From contig NZ_JAMQOT010000006.1 of the NCBI RefSeq assembly GCF_029502005.1, positions 62,001 to 126,000 on the forward strand: 64,000 bases of DNA, written 5' to 3'. Source of the DNA: Natrinema salsiterrestre. GTDB lineage: Archaea > Halobacteriota > Halobacteria > Halobacteriales > Natrialbaceae. The notes beneath the pieces were generated by a model. It was not told the DNA's origin. It did no database searches and saw only the letters and a list, made by a program, of their open reading frames with translations. The position numbers and the translations under genes are program-made. Positions 43,593 through 53,449 of this stretch are shown one piece after another (the first letter of the stretch is position 1; each line of letters begins with the position of its first letter).

Positions 43593-45938
43593 ATGAGTTC
43601 TGCCGTCGACGAGGACACTGCCAAGGCCATCAACAGCGGCCGGGAGACGATCGGCGCGTTACTCTCGGGTGCCCAACAGCACCTCCAGAAAGTGTTTATC
43701 GTCTTTCTCGTCGGCTTCGTCGGCGCCTTCTACGCGCTTCGGATGGTCGTCTGGGACTTCCTCGAGGCGACCGCGACGGGCCAGATGAACGAGGAGATCG
43801 AGGCCTCGACCGACATCATCACACGGACGCCGTTCGAAGTGATCCTGTTACAGGCCAAGATCGGGATGGTCGTCGGAGCGCTCTTCGCACTCCCCGCCCT
43901 GCTCTTTTTCTCTCGGAAAGCGCTTCGCCGTCGCGGCTACACCAGCGTCGTCCCGATTTCGAAGGGGTACATCGCCGGATTCGCTGTCATGGCGCTGTCC
44001 CTGTTCGCGGCGGGCGTCGTCTACGCGTACACGATCTTCTTCCCGTACGCGTTCGGCTTCCTCGCGACCAACGCCGTCAGTGCCGGCGTCAAGCCCAGTT
44101 ACGGCATTACCGAGTTCACCGAGTTCATGGCGCTTCTGACGCTCTCCTTCGGCCTCGCCGCCCAGTTGCCGCTGTTGATGGGCGCGCTTTCCTACACCGA
44201 GATCATTCCTTTCGAAACGTTCCGGGACAAGTGGCGATACGCAGTCATCGGAATCGTGATCTTCGGGGCCCTGTTCTCGCCGCCGGACCCGTTCACGCAG
44301 GTCATGTGGGCGATGCCGATGATCGTCCTCTACGTCTTCAGTCTCGGGCTGGCCAAGGTCGTCACCAACGTGCGACGGCGCGGCGCGGCGACCTCCGGCG
44401 GGACGGGGACGGCCCACATCAAGCGCCGACTGCTCCAGTTCGGCGGCGCGCTCGGCGTCGCCGCCCTCGCGATCACCGTCGCCGTCGATCAGGGTGCCTT
44501 CGGGTACCTCCACGAGTCGGTCTTCCCCGCGTTCCCGTCGGCGGTGCGGCCCAGTAGACCGACCGGACTCGAGACGACGGCGATCGAACACGGACTGCTC
44601 GGCGAGGTCGCGGTCGGCCTCCTCCTCGCCGCCGCCGTCGGGGCACTCGTCCTCCTCGCCTACACGATTTACGTGCTGCAGGAGCCGGTCTATCCGCGAC
44701 CGGACGACATCCGACGGGCCGACTCTCACGAGGACGTCGACTTCGACACGCTCGAGGTGGACGACATCGAGGACCTCTCGGCGCAGGTCTTCCGGACGAT
44801 GAGCGAGGAGCAGGCGCTGGAGTACTCCCGGCAGGCGATGTACGACGACGACCGATCGAAGGCCGAGGCGATCCTCGACCGCTTCGATACGATTCAGGAG
44901 ATGCAGGCCGAGGACGGAGACGCAAGCACAGGAGCCACAGCGAGCGCCGGCGGGGCCCCAGCGGGTGAGGACGAGGGCGGCCTCTTCGCGAACACCGCCG
45001 CCGGCATGCTCGACCCCTTCACCGAGGACGAGACCACCGAAGACGACATCGGCGGCTACGCCTACGACATCGCCTTCGTCCTCAACAGCCTCGCCTCGCG
45101 GATGTTCATCATCGTCGGTATGTTCATGGCCGTCATGGGCGCGACCTTCTTCTGGCTCTACTCGGGCGGCCTCGGGAACGTGCTGTTGCTCTTCCTCGAC
45201 CGGATTCCCCGAGACGTGCTCGCCGAGGTCGTCGGCGAAGACGTCAATCTGAGCGAGTTGAACGAGACGCAGTTCCTCCAGCAGATCATCGAGGAACTGG
45301 ACATCGTCGTCGCCCTCCACCCCGTCGAGGTGCTCATCTTCGAGGCGAAGGTGAGCGCACTCGCCGGCCTCGTCGCCGTGTTGCCGGTGGTGCTGTACTT
45401 CGCCTGGCCGGCCGCCAAGGAGCGCGGACTGGTCTACGGCGACCGGCGCACGTTCATCGTCTGGGGCGGCGGCCTGCTGGCCGGCTTCGCCGTCGGGACT
45501 TACTTCGGGTTCTTCTGGGTCGCCCCGTCGATCATCTCGTATCTGGTCTCGGACGCCCTCGCGAACCAGGTGGTCGTCTCCTACCGGATCAAGAGCTTCT
45601 TCTGGCTCGTGATCTTCACCACCGTCGGGATCGGCTTCCTGCTGAACATCATCGTCACGATGGCGCTGTTCCACGTCGGCGGCATCGTCAGCTACCGCTC
45701 GATGCTCGAGCGCTGGCGGCCGGTCGTCGTCGGGATCTTCGTCCTCGCGGCCTTCTTCAGCCCGAAGGGGATCCTCATGATGCTGATCTTCTCGATCCCG
45801 ATCGCGCTCACGTACCTGATCGGGCTCGCCGTCCTCTACGTCCTCACCGCCGGCGGGCGGCTGTTCGACGGCGGCGGTGGCGGATCGGCGACCGATTCGA
45901 ACGCCGACGGCGACACCGGGGCCACCGTCGTCGACTGA
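43593..45938 (+). CDS. tatCt: Fused double TatC translocase TatCt
   Basis: 781 residues from the ATG at 43593, chosen because a TATA-like GTTGATAAC (43559-43568) is 25-29 bases upstream; an ATG at 43572 is possible. Two TatC units in one chain: unit 1 about 15-265 (LQKVFIVFLVGFVGAFYALR, FFSRKALRRRGYTS, FGALFSPPDPFTQ) and unit 2 about 505-765 (FIIVGMFMAVMGATFFWLYS, KERGLVYGDRRTF, GIFVLAAFFSPKGILMM). They are joined by about 210 residues with two extra hydrophobic helices and an acidic, disordered stretch (DDIEDLSAQVFRTMSEEQAL). This fusion is a haloarchaeal hallmark and acts with TatC and TatA. Confidence 0.93.
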   Translation: MSSAVDEDTAKAINSGRETIGALLSGAQQHLQKVFIVFLVGFVGAFYALRMVVWDFLEATATGQMNEEIEASTDIITRTPFEVILLQAKIGMVVGALFALPALLFFSRKALRRRGYTSVVPISKGYIAGFAVMALSLFAAGVVYAYTIFFPYAFGFLATNAVSAGVKPSYGITEFTEFMALLTLSFGLAAQLPLLMGALSYTEIIPFETFRDKWRYAVIGIVIFGALFSPPDPFTQVMWAMPMIVLYVFSLGLAKVVTNVRRRGAATSGGTGTAHIKRRLLQFGGALGVAALAITVAVDQGAFGYLHESVFPAFPSAVRPSRPTGLETTAIEHGLLGEVAVGLLLAAAVGALVLLAYTIYVLQEPVYPRPDDIRRADSHEDVDFDTLEVDDIEDLSAQVFRTMSEEQALEYSRQAMYDDDRSKAEAILDRFDTIQEMQAEDGDASTGATASAGGAPAGEDEGGLFANTAAGMLDPFTEDETTEDDIGGYAYDIAFVLNSLASRMFIIVGMFMAVMGATFFWLYSGGLGNVLLLFLDRIPRDVLAEVVGEDVNLSELNETQFLQQIIEELDIVVALHPVEVLIFEAKVSALAGLVAVLPVVLYFAWPAAKERGLVYGDRRTFIVWGGGLLAGFAVGTYFGFFWVAPSIISYLVSDALANQVVVSYRIKSFFWLVIFTTVGIGFLLNIIVTMALFHVGGIVSYRSMLERWRPVVVGIFVLAAFFSPKGILMMLIFSIPIALTYLIGLAVLYVLTAGGRLFDGGGGGSATDSNADGDTGATVVD

Positions 45939-45997
45939 CGGCTCGGTGCCGCGAGCCGACGGCTTAAGTCGCGGGCTTGCGAACGGCTAGGCAACTG

Positions 45998-46174
45998 ATG
46001 CCCAAGATCAGCGTCGAAATCCCACAGGAGCTCCTCGACGACCTGGACGACCACGTCGGCGACGACGGCAAGTTCGTCAACCGCAGCGACGCCATCCGAT
46101 CCTCGATCCGCAAGAACCTGGATATTTTAGACGAGATCGACAAACGCCACGACCGCCTCGAGGACCAGGAATAG
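45998..46174 (+). CDS. Ribbon-helix-helix regulator (CopG-like)
   Basis: 58 residues from the ATG at 45998: the beta-strand MPKISVEIPQELLDDLDDHV is followed by the helix-turn-helix NRSDAIRSSIRKNLDILDEI. This is the full length of a minimal RHH DNA-binding dimer. A TATA-like GGCTTAAGT at about 45961-45969 is around 30 bases upstream. Its stop is 3 bases from the stop of the convergent rlmE. Target genes unknown; a local role is possible but not shown. Confidence 0.88.
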   Translation: MPKISVEIPQELLDDLDDHVGDDGKFVNRSDAIRSSIRKNLDILDEIDKRHDRLEDQE

Positions 46175-46177
46175 AGC

Positions 46178-46954
46178 CTACTCCTCGTCGATCCGCTGGG
46201 CGAAGCCGAAGTTCGGCTTCACGTCTTCGACCCGGACGGTGACCGTTTCGCCTTCGTCGGTGTCCGACACGAACAGCCGGTAGCCCTCGACCGAGGCGAT
46301 GCCGTCGCCCTCGCTGCCGACGCTCTCGATCTCGACCTCGAGCTCGTCGCCCGACCGAACCGGTGCGGTGAGACGGCCCTTCCCGATGAAGTAGACCTCG
46401 GAGGACTCGTCGCGGCTGGCCTCCGGTGACGTCGCGCGGACGTATTGGAACTCCTCCTCGACGTCGGCCCGGAAGTCGTCGACGTCCGGCCCCTCGAAGA
46501 CCTTCACGACGAAGTCGCCGCCGCTGTCGAGGAGTTCGAGGGCGGTCTCGAAGGCCTGCCGCGCGAGGTGCAGCGAGCGGGCCTGATCCAGCGAGTACTC
46601 GCCGGACATGTTGGGTGCCATGTCCGAAACGACCACGTCGACGGGGCCGCCGGCGGCGTCGACGACGCGGTCGCGAGTCTTGTCCTCGGTCATGTCCCCG
46701 CGGAGCGTCTCGACGTTATCGTGGTCGTCGAAGTCCTTGATCCGCTGGAAATCGACACCGATGACGTTCCCGTTCGGGCCGACCGCCTCGGCGGCGACCT
46801 CGAGCCAGCCGCCGGGGGCCGCACCCAGGTCGACGACGGTGTCGCCGCCGTCGATGACGTTCTCGAGCTGGTCGAGCTGTTTGAGCTTGTAGGCCGCTCG
46901 AGAGCGGTACCCTTCCTGCTTCGCTTTGTTATAGTAGTGGTCTTTTCCTGCCAT
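46178..46954 (-). CDS. rlmE: 23S rRNA (uridine-2'-O)-methyltransferase RlmE with TRAM domain
   Basis: 258 residues. The SAM-binding motif is VVDLGAAPGGWLEV, and the Lys-Asp-Lys-Glu tetrad appears as RAAYKLKQLDQ, VVVSDMAPN, FVVKVFEGPD and SSEVYFIG. A TRAM domain occupies the last 65 residues (DELEVEIESVGSEGDGIASV, VTVRVEDVKPNFGF) and adds RNA binding, a common archaeal form. Methylates the ribose of a uridine in the A-loop of 23S rRNA. Expressed alone. Confidence 0.94.
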   Translation of the reverse strand: MAGKDHYYNKAKQEGYRSRAAYKLKQLDQLENVIDGGDTVVDLGAAPGGWLEVAAEAVGPNGNVIGVDFQRIKDFDDHDNVETLRGDMTEDKTRDRVVDAAGGPVDVVVSDMAPNMSGEYSLDQARSLHLARQAFETALELLDSGGDFVVKVFEGPDVDDFRADVEEEFQYVRATSPEASRDESSEVYFIGKGRLTAPVRSGDELEVEIESVGSEGDGIASVEGYRLFVSDTDEGETVTVRVEDVKPNFGFAQRIDEE

Positions 46955-47199
46955 CGCGATGTCGCTCAGTTACCGTCCCTAGGCGGTCGATACGGATAGG
47001 TGACGCGACTCGTCGGTCGCGGCTCTCGAAGGTAGGTCCGCTGTCACCGCGATCGTGATCGACCGCGGTCTGCGGTAAGAACCGATTCCGCCGGCGCGAA
47101 ACTATCCGGCCGCTCGGCGGCCCGTCAAGAGCCGTCGACTCGATCCCGCCCGCGCGTAAAGGGTGCCTTTTTATGTCGACCGTCCGTACGGCGACCTAT

Positions 47200-47943
47200 A
47201 TGTTCAAGGCCATCGTGAGCGCCGAAACGCTCACCAGCGCGCTCGATTCGGTGAGCGTGCTGGTCGACGAGTGCAAGATCCACCTCGAGGAAGACGGACT
47301 GGAGATCCGGGCCGTCGACCCCGCGAACGTCGGGATGGTCGACCTCTCGCTCGATGCGTCTGCGTTCGAGTCCTACGAAGCGGACGGCGGACTGATCGGC
47401 GTCGACCTCTCGCGGCTCGAGGACATCGCTGGGATGGCCGAGTCCGGCCAGCTCATCCAGCTCGAACTCGACGAGGAGACCCGAAAGCTCCACATCCAGA
47501 TCGACGGGCTCGAGTACACGCTCGCGCTCATCGATCCCGATTCGATCCGCCAGGAGCCGGACATTCCGGATCTCGATCTGCCCGCCGAGGTCGTCCTCGA
47601 GGGGAAGGACGTCAACCGCTCGGTGACCGCCGCCGACATGGTCTCCGATCACATCGCGCTCGGCGTCGACGAGACGGAGGAGTACTTCTACGTCGACGCG
47701 GAGGGCGACACCGACGACGTCCACCTCGAGCTCACGCAGGCGGATCTGATCGATCTGCAGGTCGGCCCCGCTCACTCGCTGTTCTCGCTGGATTACCTCA
47801 AGGACATGAACAAGGCGATCCCCAAGGACACCGAGGTCACGCTCGATCTCGGCGAGGAGTTCCCCGTCAAGATCTACTTCGGCTTCGGGGAGGGGAAGGG
47901 GCAGGTCACGTACATGCTCGCGCCGCGGATCCAGAGCGACTGA
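47200..47943 (+). CDS. pcn: DNA polymerase sliding clamp (PCNA)
   Basis: 247 residues from the ATG at 47200. Two clamp domains joined by the interdomain loop: domain 1 [20 protein letters not shown] with the centre loop LASLVDEC-like region [15 protein letters not shown], and domain 2 [20 protein letters not shown] with the C-terminal PIP-pocket region [18 protein letters not shown]. The length is that of archaeal homotrimeric PCNA. A TATA-like CCTTTTTAT at 47166-47173 is about 30 bases upstream. It tethers PolB/PolD, FEN1, ligase and other repair factors; haloarchaea normally have one PCNA. Confidence 0.96.
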   Translation: MFKAIVSAETLTSALDSVSVLVDECKIHLEEDGLEIRAVDPANVGMVDLSLDASAFESYEADGGLIGVDLSRLEDIAGMAESGQLIQLELDEETRKLHIQIDGLEYTLALIDPDSIRQEPDIPDLDLPAEVVLEGKDVNRSVTAADMVSDHIALGVDETEEYFYVDAEGDTDDVHLELTQADLIDLQVGPAHSLFSLDYLKDMNKAIPKDTEVTLDLGEEFPVKIYFGFGEGKGQVTYMLAPRIQSD

Positions 47944-48347
47944 CGGCCGCGCCGCTCGAGCAGTCGAACCGATCTTTTCGGGATGATCGCTTTCTCGAGC
48001 GATAGCTATCCGGATCCTCGGGAGTGACGACCTCGGTTTGCACGTCCCGGACGTTCGAGACGTGACAGTGACGGCCGGATCGAAGGTATTCGCCACCGTT
48101 CGAGGCGGTCCCCGCGGTAGCGTCAGATGGGTCTCCGGATCTCGGTGCTCCGTCGGTCGTCCCCGAATTCGACCGAATCAACCGGAAATTCACGGGCGAG
48201 CCCTCCACTCTATGCTTCAACTATACAATAACTGTATTATTCAAGGCGTCCATTCCTATACGCAATCCGGATAGCTGTTAGCAATGTGTATTCTCCGGAT
48301 TGCATAATTTTATTGTATTGAACAATATTTTAGATCTAGTTGTGGCA
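47944..48347. other. Intergenic region with AT-rich, inverted-repeat promoter of the protease gene
   Basis: No gene is credible in the left, GC-rich part. From about 48215 the DNA is AT-rich and full of inverted repeats: ATACA-ATAAC-TGTAT at about 48223-48237, GCAATCCGGA (48262-48271) with TCCGGATTGC (48294-48303), and TATTG-TATTGAA-CAATA at 48311-48327. They lie 20-130 bases before the subtilase start and would be suitable for regulators. T-rich or A-rich segments may also hold the TATA box near 48320-48332. Confidence 0.55.
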
Positions 48348-51300
48348 ATGACATATGGATCAAGCCGAGCAACCGTATTCGTAGTGCTCGTCGCGTTGTT
48401 GCTGGTGACGTCTCCGGTCGCCATGGCAACGGGGAGCCTCACGGATGCGGATAGCGGTGCAGATGGAGAATCGCTCACGGTTTCAGACGTACAGACGCAG
48501 TCGGGAGACGACGTTCGGATCGAGTCCGAACTCGAGCAGTCAGCGGCGTCGACGGACACGGTCGAAGTGTTCGTGCGCATGGACGCCGAGGCGTCGCAGT
48601 TCGCGACCGCAACCGACGCCGAGAGCGCGACCGCGCTCAAACGGGAGGCGGAAGCGACACAGCGGGGCCTCGAGACGTACGCCGACGACGTCGACGGCGT
48701 CGAGATCGTCACGGAGTTCTGGCTCACCAACGCGGCCCTCGTCGAAGTCGACACGACGCAGGTCGATCTCGAGGAGCTCGCGCGGATCGACGGAGTCACG
48801 GAGCTCCACCCGAACTACGAGGTCGAACTCGTCGAACCGGACGCGAACGACGGGGCAGCGAACGACTCTCAGGTCACCTACGGCCTCGAGCAGGTGAACG
48901 CGCCCGAGGTGTGGGAGGAGTTCGACGCGACCGGTGAGGGCGTCTCGGTCGCCGTCGTCGACACCGGACTCGCGGCCTCGCACGAGCAGTTCGCGGATCG
49001 CGACGAGGTCCGGGATAACTGGGCGGAGTTCGACTTCGACGGGAGCGAAATCGAGAGCGAGCCCTACGATCGGAACGGACACGGAACCCACGTCGCCGGG
49101 ACGATTCTGGGCGGTGAAGCCGACGGGCAGCGGATCGGCGTCGCACCCGACGCGGAGTTGATCCCGATCGGCGTCTTCCCGGGGATGCCCGAGCGACAGT
49201 CCACGACGCTCGCGGCGATCGTCGCCGGATTGCAGGAAGCGGTCGAGCAGGACGCCGACGTGGCGAACTTCAGCCTCGGTGGCGGCGGATTCGCCGCGAT
49301 CTACGTCGACGTGATCCGGAACGCCCAGACGGCGGGGACGCTCGTCGTCAGTTCGTCGGGGAACGACGGCCCGGGGTCCGAAGGAACGCCGGCGAACGTC
49401 TACGACTCGCTGGCGATCGGCGCGACGAATTCCGACGAGCAGGTGGCTGAGTTCTCGACCGGTGCGACGGTGAACACCGACGCGGACTGGGGGCCCGTCG
49501 CACCGAACGACTGGCCCGAATCGTACGCGACGCCCGACGTCTCCGCACCCGGTGTCGACGTTCGGAGTTCCTACCTCGGCGGCAACGACACCTACGCGGA
49601 ACTCTCCGGGACCAGCATGGCCGCGCCACACACCAGCGGCGTGGCCGCGCTCCTGGCCGCCCAGGGTGTCGAAGACCCCTACGAGATGAAAGCGCTCCTC
49701 GAGGAGACGGCGACGAAGCCGGCTCCCGACGAGATCGGCCAGCGGGTCGGTGCGGAAGCGCGGGAAGTGAGCGACGCACAGTACGAGAACCTCTACGACG
49801 ACGGCGAACGCGACGTCCGGTACGGGTACGGTATCGTCGACGCGTACGCGGCGTCGGCAGCGCTGGCGAACGAAAGCCGGATCGAGGGGACCGTCGTCGA
49901 CGGCGACGGTGACCCGATCACGGACCGTTCGGAGGGCCTCCCGGACGGAAGCGGCCCCACGGTCACGATCGACGACGCAGATCGGTCCCAGTACGCCGGC
50001 GACGGGAGTTTCGCGTTCGACGTCACGAACGGGCAACACGACGTGACCGTCTCCGACGCGTTCGGCTACGCCGAGACGACGGAGACGATCGACGCGAGCG
50101 AGCCGGTCGAGCGAGACATCGTCCTCGAGGAGCAGTTCGCCCTCGAGCTCGTTCGGGGACAACCACGCGAACTCGAAGCGGGGAGTACGGCCGAAGTCGC
50201 GGTCGACGTGGCACACCTCGAGGAACTCACCGTCGAACTGGCGAACGAATCGACGGTCGACGAATCGAACGTGACCGTCGACCTCGCCGGCGTCGAATCG
50301 GACGTGCTCGGTGACACTGTCGCGTTCGACGAGCCGCTGACCGCGACGCCCGCGACGCTCGAGATCACCGTCGACGGAGCGAACGCGGGCGAGAGGATCG
50401 CGCTCGAGCACACGTTCACCGGGAGCGACGGGACGACCGAGACGGTCACCACCGGGCCGACCACGGTCGTCACCGAGGTTTCCGAGACAGCTCCCCTCCG
50501 AATCGTCGAGACGGACATCGTCGAGGAGGCCCTCGCCAGCGAGCAGATCGCACCGGGTCCGGTCGTCGTCGAGAACCCGGACGACGAAGTCACCCAGAAC
50601 GGCACCGTGGTCTGGAAGACGCCGATCGGGGACTTCTCCTCCGAGGAGTACGAGCTCGAGCCGGGCGAGACCGCGACGTACAATCGCACGCTCTCCTTCG
50701 GTGACGGCTCGCCGGCACCGTGGTCGTACATCGCAGGTACCGGGGAGACCGTCGACCACCGGTTCGTGCTGGTCAACGAAACGCTGTCTCCGATCCAGGA
50801 GGAGCGGTTCACCACCGACATCGTCGGCGGGGAACTCAACGGAACGGTGACCGACGCGGACACGGGCGAGCCGCTGCCCGGCATCGAGGTCACGGCGACG
50901 AACGGCGACGCCGAGTTCAGTACCCTGACCGACAGTTCCGGGGCGTACGGTATCGTCGTCGACTCGCCGGGCGAGTGGACGGTCACCGCGGACGCGGCCA
51001 GCTACGGACCGACGAGCGCGACGGTCCGGTTCGACGACGATCTCGATCCGATCGAACGAAATCTCACGGTCGGCAGCGATCCGACGTTCGAGCTCTCGAT
51101 GGAGGGCGGGAAGACCTACTCCGTCGGGCTGCCGGGTCCGGTCGAGGGCGGGACCGTCGGTGACGTCGTCCCCGAGGAGACCAACGCCACGGTCCTCACG
51201 TACAACGAAACGACGAACCGCTGGGTACAGCCGAGCCCGGACGACGAGCTCGAGCCGCTCGATGCGCTCCTCGTGACGCCGTTCGAGGACACGACGGTGA

Positions 51301-52283
51301 CCGTCGAGTTCGCCGGGACGCCCGGCACCGGCGACGGCGTGACGGACCCCCGTGAGATCGAGAGCGGCTGGAACTTCGTCGCACCGGCCGCCTACGACGA
51401 CCCCGAGTCGGCGTTCGAGCACGATTCGGACGCCACCCTCGGCGTGTTCCGGATCCAGCGGGCACCCGACTCGAAGATGGTTCCCGAGAGCGGGTTCGGC
51501 GGCGTCGGGATCTTCGAAGAAGCCCACAACGCGGTCAATCCGTTCACCGGCTACTTCGTGTTCGCGTCGGCAGACGCCGAACTCGAAACCACCGTGGACG
51601 AGGGAACGACGCTCGGCTCGGCCTACGAGGCCCTCGAGATCGACGCCGAGCGACGGACGGGGACCGTCGAACGGAGCGTCGACGGCGCGCCCGTCGCGAA
51701 CGCGACGGTTCGCGTCCCGGGAACCTCGGTCTCGACGACGACGAGCGCCGACGGCTCGTTCACGCTCCCGGCGCTCCCGACCGACGTCGACCAGGAGGTC
51801 ACCGTCACCGCCGACGGCTTCGAAAACAGGACCGTGCGTCTCGACGAGAGCGAGACCGTCGAACTCGAGCAGACGGTCTTCTTCGACGTCACGGACCTCG
51901 CCGTGAACGAGACGAGCCTCGGCGCGGGTGAGGAGTACACGGTCGAGTACGAACTCGAGAACAGGGGCACCGAACGGGCGTCAGATATCGTCGAGATCGA
52001 GTTCGGTCCGGGTCTCGACGACGGCCAGCGAGCCCGGCTGAGCGAGGACGTCGTCGCGATCAACAGCACGGTCGTCGAACTCGCACCCGGCGACACGACG
52101 ACGCTCGAGATTCGCTCGGAAGTGATCGACGAACAGGTCACCGGCGAAAGTCAGATCGGCGTCTTCACTCCGGACGACCGCGAAGTCGTGAACGTCACCG
52201 TCACCGACGAGAGCGCTACGTCGAGTGAGACCGCGGCCGGTGCGAGTGACCGAAGTGCTTCGTTGAGGCCGATCGCCGCGTAA
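48348..52283 (+). CDS. Secreted subtilisin-like serine protease (S8), large
   Basis: 1311 residues. Start MTYGSSRATVFVVLVALLLV is a Sec-type signal without a twin-arginine pair, cut near VAMATGS. A propeptide (I9-like, about 50-160, ELARIDGVTELHPNYEVEL) precedes the catalytic domain with Asp in VAVVDTGLAAS (about 204), His in NRNGHGTHVAGTI-like NGHGTHVAGT (about 244) and Ser in GTSMAAPHTSG (about 422). After the protease come about 850 residues of beta-sandwich modules, including carboxypeptidase-regulatory-like repeats (LPGIEVTATNGDAEFSTLTD, ATVRVPGTSVSTTTSADG) and CARDB-like segments. No archaeosortase tail is visible. It may be co-expressed with the gene 26 bases downstream. Confidence 0.92.
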   Translation: MTYGSSRATVFVVLVALLLVTSPVAMATGSLTDADSGADGESLTVSDVQTQSGDDVRIESELEQSAASTDTVEVFVRMDAEASQFATATDAESATALKREAEATQRGLETYADDVDGVEIVTEFWLTNAALVEVDTTQVDLEELARIDGVTELHPNYEVELVEPDANDGAANDSQVTYGLEQVNAPEVWEEFDATGEGVSVAVVDTGLAASHEQFADRDEVRDNWAEFDFDGSEIESEPYDRNGHGTHVAGTILGGEADGQRIGVAPDAELIPIGVFPGMPERQSTTLAAIVAGLQEAVEQDADVANFSLGGGGFAAIYVDVIRNAQTAGTLVVSSSGNDGPGSEGTPANVYDSLAIGATNSDEQVAEFSTGATVNTDADWGPVAPNDWPESYATPDVSAPGVDVRSSYLGGNDTYAELSGTSMAAPHTSGVAALLAAQGVEDPYEMKALLEETATKPAPDEIGQRVGAEAREVSDAQYENLYDDGERDVRYGYGIVDAYAASAALANESRIEGTVVDGDGDPITDRSEGLPDGSGPTVTIDDADRSQYAGDGSFAFDVTNGQHDVTVSDAFGYAETTETIDASEPVERDIVLEEQFALELVRGQPRELEAGSTAEVAVDVAHLEELTVELANESTVDESNVTVDLAGVESDVLGDTVAFDEPLTATPATLEITVDGANAGERIALEHTFTGSDGTTETVTTGPTTVVTEVSETAPLRIVETDIVEEALASEQIAPGPVVVENPDDEVTQNGTVVWKTPIGDFSSEEYELEPGETATYNRTLSFGDGSPAPWSYIAGTGETVDHRFVLVNETLSPIQEERFTTDIVGGELNGTVTDADTGEPLPGIEVTATNGDAEFSTLTDSSGAYGIVVDSPGEWTVTADAASYGPTSATVRFDDDLDPIERNLTVGSDPTFELSMEGGKTYSVGLPGPVEGGTVGDVVPEETNATVLTYNETTNRWVQPSPDDELEPLDALLVTPFEDTTVTVEFAGTPGTGDGVTDPREIESGWNFVAPAAYDDPESAFEHDSDATLGVFRIQRAPDSKMVPESGFGGVGIFEEAHNAVNPFTGYFVFASADAELETTVDEGTTLGSAYEALEIDAERRTGTVERSVDGAPVANATVRVPGTSVSTTTSADGSFTLPALPTDVDQEVTVTADGFENRTVRLDESETVELEQTVFFDVTDLAVNETSLGAGEEYTVEYELENRGTERASDIVEIEFGPGLDDGQRARLSEDVVAINSTVVELAPGDTTTLEIRSEVIDEQVTGESQIGVFTPDDREVVNVTVTDESATSSETAAGASDRSASLRPIAA

Positions 52284-52309
52284 TACTCGTCGTTTCGTTT
52301 TTCTCAGAG

Positions 52310-53449
52310 ATGGATACAATGCCACGCGATAGAACAGCAGGAATTCGATCGGCAGGGACGTCGCGGACGTGGGGTATCGTACTCGTAGTCGTGCTAACAG
52401 GGACGCTCACCGCGATCGCCGTCGGTGGCGGTGTCGCAACTGCACTGCAGAATGACGGGCCCGATTCCGCTCCCAATTACTCCGACACGTATATTGGTAC
52501 CGTCGAAATCGACGGCGAACCCGCACCCGTGGGAACGACCGTCACCGCCGAAATCGACGGGGAGCGACGCGGCTCGATCACCGTCGAGGAAGCCGGCGAA
52601 TTCGGGTCCATGGATGACAGATTGTCGGTCTCGGGGACGGCCAACGAGACCGGAACACCCGTCACCTTTCTGGTCGACGGCGAGGAAGCCACTGCGGATC
52701 CGTCCGTCACCTTCGGTAGCGGTGGGGTGGTAAGCCTCACCGTCGGGGAGGGCTCGACACCGACATCAGGCACGGGGTCGACCGCCGATCCCGACCCCGA
52801 TCCGGATGCGCCGGGTCCCGACGTCGAGGTGGTCGCCGGCGAACTGAGTGTCGATACCGTCCGCATCGGCGAGCAGGTCGACGTGACGGCGACCGTCGAG
52901 AACGCTGGCGGAAACGGGACCGTACCGGTCGAGCTGCTCGTCGACGGTGCCGTCGACACCGAACGGAAAGTAACGCTCGAGGACGGCGCCACGGAGAATG
53001 TGACCTTCGAGCGACCGTTTAACGAGACCGGGACCGTCGATATCGCAGTCGGCGATCTCGAGCTCGGAACGGTCACCGTCCGGGATCGAGCGCCCGCGGC
53101 GTTCGAGGTCGCTACCGTACGGGCGAGCGCGGCCGAGCTCGAGGCCGGCGAGACCGTCGACGTGACGGCGACAGTCAGGAACGTCGGAGAGACGTCGGAG
53201 ACGGACACGGTCCGGCTGGTCACTGACGGATCGGTCGCTGCGGAGCGAAACGTGACCCTCGACGGGAACGAGTCGGAGACGGTGTCGTTCACCGAGTCCT
53301 TCGAGAGCCCCGGCGAGCACGAAATCGCCGTCGGCGAATCCGACGCGAGAACGGTCACGGTCACCGACGAGGACGCCGTTTCCGGATTCGGCGTCGCAAC
53401 TGCGATCCCCGCGCTGATTGGTGCGTCCGTCCTCATTCGACGCCGATAA
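52310..53449 (+). CDS. Secreted CARDB-domain protein with PGF-CTERM-like tail
   Basis: 379 residues. Signal peptide-like TWGIVLVVVLTGTLTAIAVG at 20-40 follows a basic start. The mature part has a short beta domain (VEIDGEPAPVGTTVTAEIDG) then two CARDB-like repeats (ELSVDTVRIGEQVDVTATVE and ATVRASAAELEAGETVDVTA). The C-terminus EDAVSGFGVATAIPALIGAS-VLIRRR is a transmembrane helix plus Arg cluster. This resembles the PGF-CTERM signal processed by archaeosortase A, but PGFG is replaced by SGFG. Intergenic TTTTT at about 52295-52301 could end the protease transcript, otherwise the two genes are one unit. Confidence 0.78.
   Translation: MDTMPRDRTAGIRSAGTSRTWGIVLVVVLTGTLTAIAVGGGVATALQNDGPDSAPNYSDTYIGTVEIDGEPAPVGTTVTAEIDGERRGSITVEEAGEFGSMDDRLSVSGTANETGTPVTFLVDGEEATADPSVTFGSGGVVSLTVGEGSTPTSGTGSTADPDPDPDAPGPDVEVVAGELSVDTVRIGEQVDVTATVENAGGNGTVPVELLVDGAVDTERKVTLEDGATENVTFERPFNETGTVDIAVGDLELGTVTVRDRAPAAFEVATVRASAAELEAGETVDVTATVRNVGETSETDTVRLVTDGSVAAERNVTLDGNESETVSFTESFESPGEHEIAVGESDARTVTVTDEDAVSGFGVATAIPALIGASVLIRRR

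Noticed and set aside
48038-48274. A 78-codon frame between PCNA and the subtilase.
   Set aside because: No protein-like pattern, no promoter, and it ends in the AT-rich regulatory stretch.
48540-51527. A 995-codon frame on the strand opposite the subtilase.
   Set aside because: It covers the same DNA as conserved protease and beta-domain coding sequence and has no fold signature.
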